Shown here piece after piece: positions 52,101-54,472 of a stretch of DNA of 54,472 nt (position 1 is the first letter of the stretch; each line of letters opens with the position of its first letter). A program made the position numbers and the translations under genes. Under the pieces are notes generated by a model, which saw only the letters and a program-made list of their open reading frames with translations, searched no databases and was not told the origin of the DNA. The stretch spans positions 1-54,472 of the forward strand of contig NZ_JAGQEG010000035.1 in NCBI RefSeq assembly GCF_018305005.1, written 5' to 3'. Origin of the DNA: Collimonas silvisoli. GTDB lineage: Bacteria > Pseudomonadota > Gammaproteobacteria > Burkholderiales > Burkholderiaceae_D.

Positions 52101-54235
52101 GCAATGTATCGTCGCTGTCGACCTCGACTTCGACCGGCATAAGCACCAACGCCAGTAATATCGGCTCGTTGTCGACCGGCTTGAGCACGACCAACAGCAG
52201 TGTGTCATCGTTGTCGACCTCAGCTTCGACTGGCATCAGCACCAACGCCAGCAATATCGGCTCGTTGTCGACTGGTCTGAGCACAGCGAATAGCAATGTG
52301 GATTCCTTGTCGACATCGACATCGACTGGCATTACTTCGCTGTCTACTGGTCTGAGCACAACCAACAGCAATGTGTCGTCGCTGTCGACTTCAACCTCAA
52401 CTGGCATCACGTCGTTGTCTACCGGTTTGAGCACAACCAACAGTAACGTGACTTCGTTGTCGACATCGGCATCGACGGGCATCACCTCGCTGTCAACCGG
52501 TCTGAGCACAACCAACAGCAGCGTGTCGTCGTTGTCGACATCGGCTTCGACCGGAATTACTTCGCTGTCGACCGGTTTGAGCACGACTAACAGCAACGTG
52601 ACATCGTTATCGACATCGACTTCGACCGGAATCACTTCGTTGTCTACCGGCCTGAGCGCGACCAACAGCAACGTGTCGTCGCTGTCGACTTCAACTTCAA
52701 CCGGCATCATCTCACTGTCAACCGGCCTGAGCACGACAACCAGCAACATCGGTTCCTTGTCGACCGGTCTGAGCTCTACCAATAGCAACGTTTCCTCGTT
52801 GTCGAGCAGCTTGCAGGGCTCCGGAGTTGCCAACTACTTGAAGGCGGATGGCAAGCTGGACGGTTCGGATAATGCGGTAGTCAGCAAGGGTTCGAATTCG
52901 GTATCCATCGGCGCGAATTCGATCAATGAAACAGTGGCTGGCACGGCACGTAACAATGTGGTGTCGGTGGGTTCGGCTAACCGCGAGCGGCAGATCATCA
53001 ACGTCGCAGCCGGTACGCAGAATACCGATGCAGTCAACCTCAGCCAGCTGAATTCGCTGTCGACCGCCACTTCATCCAGTCTGTCGTCTGTCAACAGCAG
53101 CGTAAATTCTCTGTCGACTTCCACTTCAACAGGCATCGGTTCGTTATCGACCGGTCTGTCGAGCGCCAATAGCAGCGTGAGTTCTCTGTCGAGCGGGCTA
53201 TCGAGCAATACTTCGAACGTCAGTTCCTTGTCGACTGGCTTGTCTACGACCAATGGCAACGTGAGTTCATTGTCGACCTCCACCTCGACCGGCATCGCTT
53301 CGTTGTCAACGGGCTTGTCGTCCCTATCGACCGGCTTGAGCCAGGTGACTTCGCTCTCAACCGGCCTGCGCGGCATCGCCAACGGTACGGCTTCGTTGTC
53401 GACGTCGCTGACGGCGCTGGTGGATGCATCCACTAACGCGGCGGCCAACGGCGCCACGCTCGGCGGCACTACGATCGGCGGCTCCAATGGCAATGGCACG
53501 GTGCAGACCCGCGGCACCACCGGCACCGCTGTTGTTAACGTGGTGGCGGCGACCTGCAGCAGCGTCAATGGGGTGGACGCTAGCGCCTCCGGTTTGTGCG
53601 CGCAAGCGACCAAGGATGGCGCAACGGCTTTGGGTTCGAACGCACAAGCGACCGATACCAACACCACGGCAGTCGGCTTCCGTGCCCTGGCATCACAAGC
53701 AGGCTCGGTGGCGATTGGCTACAACGCCAGGGCGACAGGCGATCCGACGGTAGCGATTGGTAACAACGCGCTGGCCTCGGGCAATGACGCGGTGGCGATG
53801 GGAGCCGGGGCGCAAGCTACGGCGAGCCGCTCGGTGGCGCTGGGAGCATATTCGGTGGCGGACCAGGCCAATACGGTGTCGGTGGGTTCTGCCGGCAGCG
53901 AACGCCGGATCACCAATGTGGCGCCTGGGGTCAACCTGACTGATGCGGTCAATGTCCAGCAATTGAACAATGTGCAGAACCAGATTGGCGACATCAAACG
54001 TATCGCTTACTCGGGTATCGCGATGAGCATGGCGTTGTCGGGAGCGGTGATGCCGCCTTTGGAAGCGGGCGAAAAAGGTGTAGGCGTAGGCATGGGTTCT
54101 TACCAGGGTTACGGCGCATTGGCTTTGCAATTCAAATCCATCAGCAAGACTGGCAATAGCGCCTGGGGCGCCGGGGTAAGCACTACAGGCAACAACACCG
54201 GCTTCAGCGTTGGTTACGGCTTCAAGTGGAAATAA
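43178..54235 (+). CDS. giant trimeric autotransporter adhesin (YadA-like)
   Basis: A 3685-residue type Vc secreted surface fibre. The N-terminus MNKIYRTVYSEVLGAWVAVS is an ESPR-type extended signal, with the hydrophobic core at about 35-57 and likely cleavage near VFAQ. A short Cys-containing segment (Cys65, Cys80) is followed by a stalk of about 3,120 Ser/Thr/Leu/Asn-rich residues (91-3212). Next come a small head-like part (SKGSNSVSIGANS) and a neck (VSVGSANRERQIINVAAGTQ), then a second short stalk. A YadA head with 14-residue turns (DGATALGSNAQATDTNTTAV) carries Cys3460 and Cys3474 just before it. A second neck (VSVGSAGSERRITNVAPG) and the C-terminal membrane anchor end in GYGFKWK. Homotrimers self-insert into the outer membrane. 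Adhesion to a host, fungus or other cells is expected, but the ligand is unknown. Confidence 0.95.
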   Translation: MNKIYRTVYSEVLGAWVAVSENTAARGKRSSSKVAAAIVAAGAIAPLFLFAPNYVFAQTTPEAACTSGSGGTMYLADATCVNYVNNTRIYLNSLSTSTSTTVGSLSTSLSTTNSNVTSLSISTSTGISTSRVAESSLSTGLSTTNSNVTSLSTSTSTGITSLSTGLSTTNSNVTSLSTGLSTTNSNVTSLSTGLSTTNSNVSSLSSGLSSANSSVSSLSTSTSTGISTSRVAEASLSTGLSTTNSNVTSLSTGLSSANSSVSSLSTGLSTTNSNVASLSTSASTGITSLSTGLSTTNSNVTSLSTGLSTTNSSVASLSTSVSTGITSLSTGLSTTNSNVTSLSASASTGITSLSTGLSTTNSNVTSLSTGLSTTNSNVTSLSTSASTGLSATNSNVTSLSTGLSTTNSNVSSLSTSASTGITSLSTGLNTTNSNVTSLSTSASTGITSLSTGLSTTNSNVTSLSTSASTGITSLSTGLSTTNSNVTSLSASTSTGISTSRVAETSLSTGLSTTNSNVASLSTSASTGITSLSTGLSTTNSNVSSLSTSASTGLSTANSNVTSLSTSASTGIASLSTGLSTTNSNVASLSTSTSTGITSLSTGLSTTNSNVSSLSTSASTGITSLSTGLSTTNSNVNSLSTSASTGITSLSTGLSTTNSNVTSLSAGLSTTNSNVTSLSTSASTGITSLSTGLSTTNSNVTSLSTGLSTTNSNVTSLSTGLSSVNSSVSSLSTSTSTGLSTTNSNVASLSTSTSTGITSLSTGLSTTNSNVTSLSTSASTGITSLSTGLSSTNSNMTSLSTSTSAGISTSRVAETSLSTGLSTTNSNVSSLSTSTSTGLSTASSNVTSLSTGLSSANSSVTSLSTSASTGLSATNSNVTSLSTGLSTTNSNVSSLSTSTSTGLSAANSNVTSLSTSTSTGITSLSTGLSTTNSNVTSLSTGLSTTNSNVSSLSTSASTGITSLSTGLSTTNSNVTLLSTSASTGITSLSTGLSTTNSNVSSLSTGLSTTNSSVTSLSTSASTGITSLSTGLSTANSNVTSLSTSASTGITSLSTGLSTTNSNVTSLSTGLSTTNSNVTSLSASASTGITSLSTGLSTTNSSVTSLSTSASTGITSLSTGLSTANSNVTSLSTSASTGITSLSTGLSTTNSNLTSLSTGLSTTNSNVSSLSTSASTGITSLSTGLSTTNSNVTSLSTSASTGITSLSTGLSTANSNVTSLSTSASTGITSLSTGLSTTNSNVTSLSTGLSTTNSNVSSLSTSASTGITSLSTGLSTTNSNVTSLSTSASTGLSATNSNVTSLSTGLSTTNSNVTSLSASTSTGISTSRVAETSLSTGLSTTNSNVASLSTSASTGISTNASNIGSLSTGLSTTNSNVTSLSASASTGITSLSTGLSTTNSNVTSLSTSASTGITSLSTGLSTANSNVTSLSTSASTSITSLSTGLSTTNSNVSSLSTSASTGITSVSTGLSTTNSNVTSLSTSTSTGLSTTNSNVSSLSTSTSTGLSTATSGISSLSTGLSSTNSNVTSLSTSASTGISTNASNIGSLSTGLSTTNSSVSSLSTSASTGLSTANSNVTSLSTSASTGISTNASNLGSLSTGLSTTNSNVASLSTGLSTTNSSVSSLSSSTSTGLSIASSNVASLSSGLSTTNSSVSSLSTSTSTGISTNASNIGSLSTGLSTTNSSVTSLSTSTSTGLSTTNSNVASLSTGLSTTNSSVSSLSSSTSTGLSTASSNVTSLSSGLSTTNSSVTSLSTSASTGITSLSTGLSTTNSSVSSLSTSTSTGISTNASNIGSLSTGLSTTNSNVVSLSTGLSTSNSSVTSLSTSASTGITSLSTGLSTTNSSVSSLSTSTSTGISTNASNIGSLSTGLSTTNSSVTSLSTSASTGITSLSTGLSTTNSNVASLSTGLSTTNSSVSSLSSSTSTGLSTANSNVTSLSTSTSTGISTNASNIDSLSTGLSTTNSNVSSLSTSASTGISTNASNIGSLSTGLSTTNSSVTSLSTSASTGITSLSTGLSTASSNVTSLSTGLSTTNSSVSSLSASTSTGLSTANSNVTSLSTSTSTGITSLSTGLSTASSNVTSLSSGLSTTNSSVSSLSTSTSTGISTNASNISSLSTGLSTTNSSVDSLSTSTSTGITSLSTGLSTTNSNVSSLSTSASTGITSLSSGLSTASSNVTSLSSGLSTTNSSVSSLSTSTSTGLSTTNSNVSSLSTSTSTGISTNASNISSLSTGLSTTNSSVDSLSTSTSTGVTSLSTGLSTTNSSVSSLSTSASTGISTNASNIGSLSTGLSTANSSVSSLSTSTSTGISTNASNIGLLSTGLSTTNSNVSSLSTSTSTGISTNASNIGSLSTGLSTANSSVSSLSTSTSTGLSTTNSNVSSLSTSTSTGISTNTSNIGSLSTGLSTTNSSVDSLSTSTSTGITSLSTGLSTTNSNVSSLSTSTSTGISTNASNIGSLSTGLSTTNSSVDSLSTSTSTGVTSLSTGLSTTNSSVSSLSTSASTGISTNASNIGSLSTGLSTTNSSVSSLSTGLSTTNSNVSSLSTSTSTGISTNASNIGSLSTGLSTTNSSVTSLSTSASTGITSLSSGLSTTNSNVDSLSTSTSTGITSLSTGLSTTNSNVSSLSTSASTGISTNTSNIGSLSTGLSTTNSNVSSLSTSTSTGISTNASNISSLSTGLSTTNSNVDSLSTSTSTGVTSLSTGLSTTNSSVTSLSTSASTGITSLSTGLSTANSNVTSLSTSTSTGISTNASNIGSLSTGLSTTNSNVSSLSTSASTGISTNASNLGSLSTGLSTTNSSVSSLSTSTSTGISTNASNISSLSTGLSTTNSNVDSLSTSTSTGVTSLSTGLSTTNSSMSSLSTSTSTGLSTTNSNVSSLSTSTSTGISTNASNIGSLSTGLSTTNSSVSSLSTGLSTTNSNVNSLSTSTSTGITSLSTGLSTTNSSVSSLSTSASTGISTNASNIGSLSTGLSTTNSNVSSLSTSTSTGISTNASNIGSLSTGLSTTNSSVSSLSTSASTGISTNASNIGSLSTGLSTANSNVDSLSTSTSTGITSLSTGLSTTNSNVSSLSTSTSTGITSLSTGLSTTNSNVTSLSTSASTGITSLSTGLSTTNSSVSSLSTSASTGITSLSTGLSTTNSNVTSLSTSTSTGITSLSTGLSATNSNVSSLSTSTSTGIISLSTGLSTTTSNIGSLSTGLSSTNSNVSSLSSSLQGSGVANYLKADGKLDGSDNAVVSKGSNSVSIGANSINETVAGTARNNVVSVGSANRERQIINVAAGTQNTDAVNLSQLNSLSTATSSSLSSVNSSVNSLSTSTSTGIGSLSTGLSSANSSVSSLSSGLSSNTSNVSSLSTGLSTTNGNVSSLSTSTSTGIASLSTGLSSLSTGLSQVTSLSTGLRGIANGTASLSTSLTALVDASTNAAANGATLGGTTIGGSNGNGTVQTRGTTGTAVVNVVAATCSSVNGVDASASGLCAQATKDGATALGSNAQATDTNTTAVGFRALASQAGSVAIGYNARATGDPTVAIGNNALASGNDAVAMGAGAQATASRSVALGAYSVADQANTVSVGSAGSERRITNVAPGVNLTDAVNVQQLNNVQNQIGDIKRIAYSGIAMSMALSGAVMPPLEAGEKGVGVGMGSYQGYGALALQFKSISKTGNSAWGAGVSTTGNNTGFSVGYGFKWK
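43448..52813 (+). repeat. coding repeat array of the adhesin stalk
   Basis: About 9.4 kb built from units of 33, 42 and 54 bases, encoding 11 residues (SLSTSASTGIT type), 14 residues (SLSTGLSTTNSNVT type) and 18 residues (SLSTSTSTGISTNASNIG type). All are multiples of three, so gain or loss of units keeps the frame. Units vary mostly at silent positions. The array contains no Tyr, His or Gln codons. GTCGAC recurs in most units because Leu-Ser-Thr is written TTG/CTG-TCG-ACN. Confidence 0.95.
46234..47034 (+). repeat. three tandem copies of a 267-base higher-order unit
   Basis: Blocks starting at TTCCACCGGCATTACTTCGC at 46234, 46501 and 46768 are spaced by exactly 267 bases, or 89 codons. Each contains the unit order 11-14-11-14-14-11-14. 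The second and third copies are nearly identical, including the rare spelling ACATCTCTCTCAACAGGTCT, so their duplication looks recent. Confidence 0.8.
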
Positions 54236-54251
54236 ATAGCTTTCCCAAAGC

Positions 54252-54270
54252 TTGAGAGCGCTGCTCTCAA
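54252..54270. other. short perfect hairpin after the adhesin
   Basis: TTGAGAGC pairs with GCTCTCAA around a 3-base loop, 17 bases after the stop codon. There is no T run, so it is probably an accessory structure before the main terminator. Confidence 0.5.
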
Positions 54271-54285
54271 TTGAGCGGAAAACTC

Positions 54286-54325
54286 AAACGCAATGGCTTC
54301 GCAAGAATGCCGTTGCGTTTTTTTT
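54286..54325 (+). terminator. adhesin gene terminator
   Basis: AAACGCAATGGC pairs with GCCGTTGCGTTT (one mismatch) around an 11-base loop, followed by a run of T. It ends the adhesin transcript 50-90 bases after the stop codon. Confidence 0.85.
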
Positions 54326-54346
54326 AGAGCACGTGAAATAGGTCGG

Positions 54347-54472
54347 TGTCCAGTCCTAAAATAGGTTGACAGGTTTTATTGCAACACAAACGCTCGATGC
54401 ACCGCATCGGGCGTTTTGTATTTCAGGGCCGTATGCGGCCGTTCCCGGTTGTAGATCCGAACGGATTGCGCC
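54347..54472 (-). mobile_element. end of an IS3-type insertion sequence, cut by the window
   Basis: The likely inverted-repeat end TGTCCAGTCCTAAAATAGGT begins at 54347, 22 bases after the adhesin terminator. The transposase tail reads inward from it on the minus strand. The other end and the target duplication lie outside the window, so the copy cannot be judged complete. Confidence 0.75.
54376..54472 (-). CDS. IS3 family transposase, C-terminal fragment
   Basis: The last 31 codons are visible, ending at TAA 54376-54378. They include SVRIYNRERPHTALKYKTP and AVHRAFVLQ, the typical end of an IS3-family DDE transposase (the YNxxRPHxAL motif after the catalytic Glu). The catalytic residues themselves are outside the window. 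Confidence 0.85.
   Translation of the reverse strand, partial: AQSVRIYNRERPHTALKYKTPDAVHRAFVLQ

Noticed and set aside
43448-52813. Regular repeats that could suggest a CRISPR array
   Set aside because: The repeats are in-frame coding units of 33-54 bases with no unique spacers, inside one continuous gene.
43444-52833. An open frame of 3129 codons on the minus strand, antisense to the adhesin stalk
   Set aside because: In this frame a stop needs a sense codon that begins with TA or CA, that is Tyr, His or Gln (or stop). The stalk has none of these, so the frame is open by necessity. It starts at the Tyr in NYLKADG and ends at Tyr90 exactly as predicted. The product, an endless LLLVVLRPVD-like string, has no ribosome site or family.

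Overview
The window looks like chromosomal DNA of a beta-proteobacterium of the order Burkholderiales, probably an Oxalobacteraceae member close to Collimonas or Herbaspirillum. This is inferred from gene order and protein character, not from a search. The support is the block ompA / ubiG-gph beside gyrA-serC-pheA-hisC-tyrA-aroA-cmk-rpsA-ihfB-lapA-lapB, a one-piece tmRNA, and a long trimeric autotransporter with an ESPR-type signal peptide.

Left end (1-4.1 kb): the window opens inside the 3' part of a 5S rRNA gene, so an rRNA operon lies just outside. Then come a patatin-like lipase, a GNAT acetyltransferase, a barstar-like protein, a decayed fragment that may come from a chromate transporter, a periplasmic solute-binding protein, and ssrA (tmRNA) on the minus strand. 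From 4.1 to 11.1 kb, all on the minus strand, lie a large AsmA/DUF748 envelope protein, gph, ubiG and two OmpA-domain paralogues.

Core block (11.4-32.1 kb, plus strand): gyrA is followed by the aromatic amino acid and serine genes serC, pheA, hisC, tyrA and aroA. A SWIM-SNF2 helicase gene interrupts the usual aroA-cmk junction. After it come cmk, rpsA, ihfB, lapA, lapB, ugd, rfaE1, a ComEA-like helix-hairpin-helix protein and cysM. LapA/LapB, Ugd and the heptose kinase form an LPS/envelope group.

Accessory and housekeeping stretch (32.2-41.7 kb): a small putative DNA-binding protein, an AT-rich spacer, a DUF1415 protein, yaeQ, a minus-strand operon moxR-DUF58-transglutaminase-mltB with overlapping genes, a histone-deacetylase-family amidohydrolase and the ribosome-assembly GTPase ylqF.

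Right end (41.7-54.5 kb): about 1.1 kb of AT-rich spacer carries several copies of a TTTCCATGTG motif and is followed by a small unknown ORF. Then comes an 11-kb gene for a 3685-residue trimeric autotransporter adhesin. About 3,120 residues of it are a low-complexity Ser/Thr/Leu/Asn stalk built from 11-, 14- and 18-residue units. The stalk follows the signal peptide almost directly, and the YadA-like head sits next to the membrane anchor. An IS element of the IS3 type begins about 110 bases after the adhesin gene and runs off the window. The adhesin and its upstream region are the most unusual content here.
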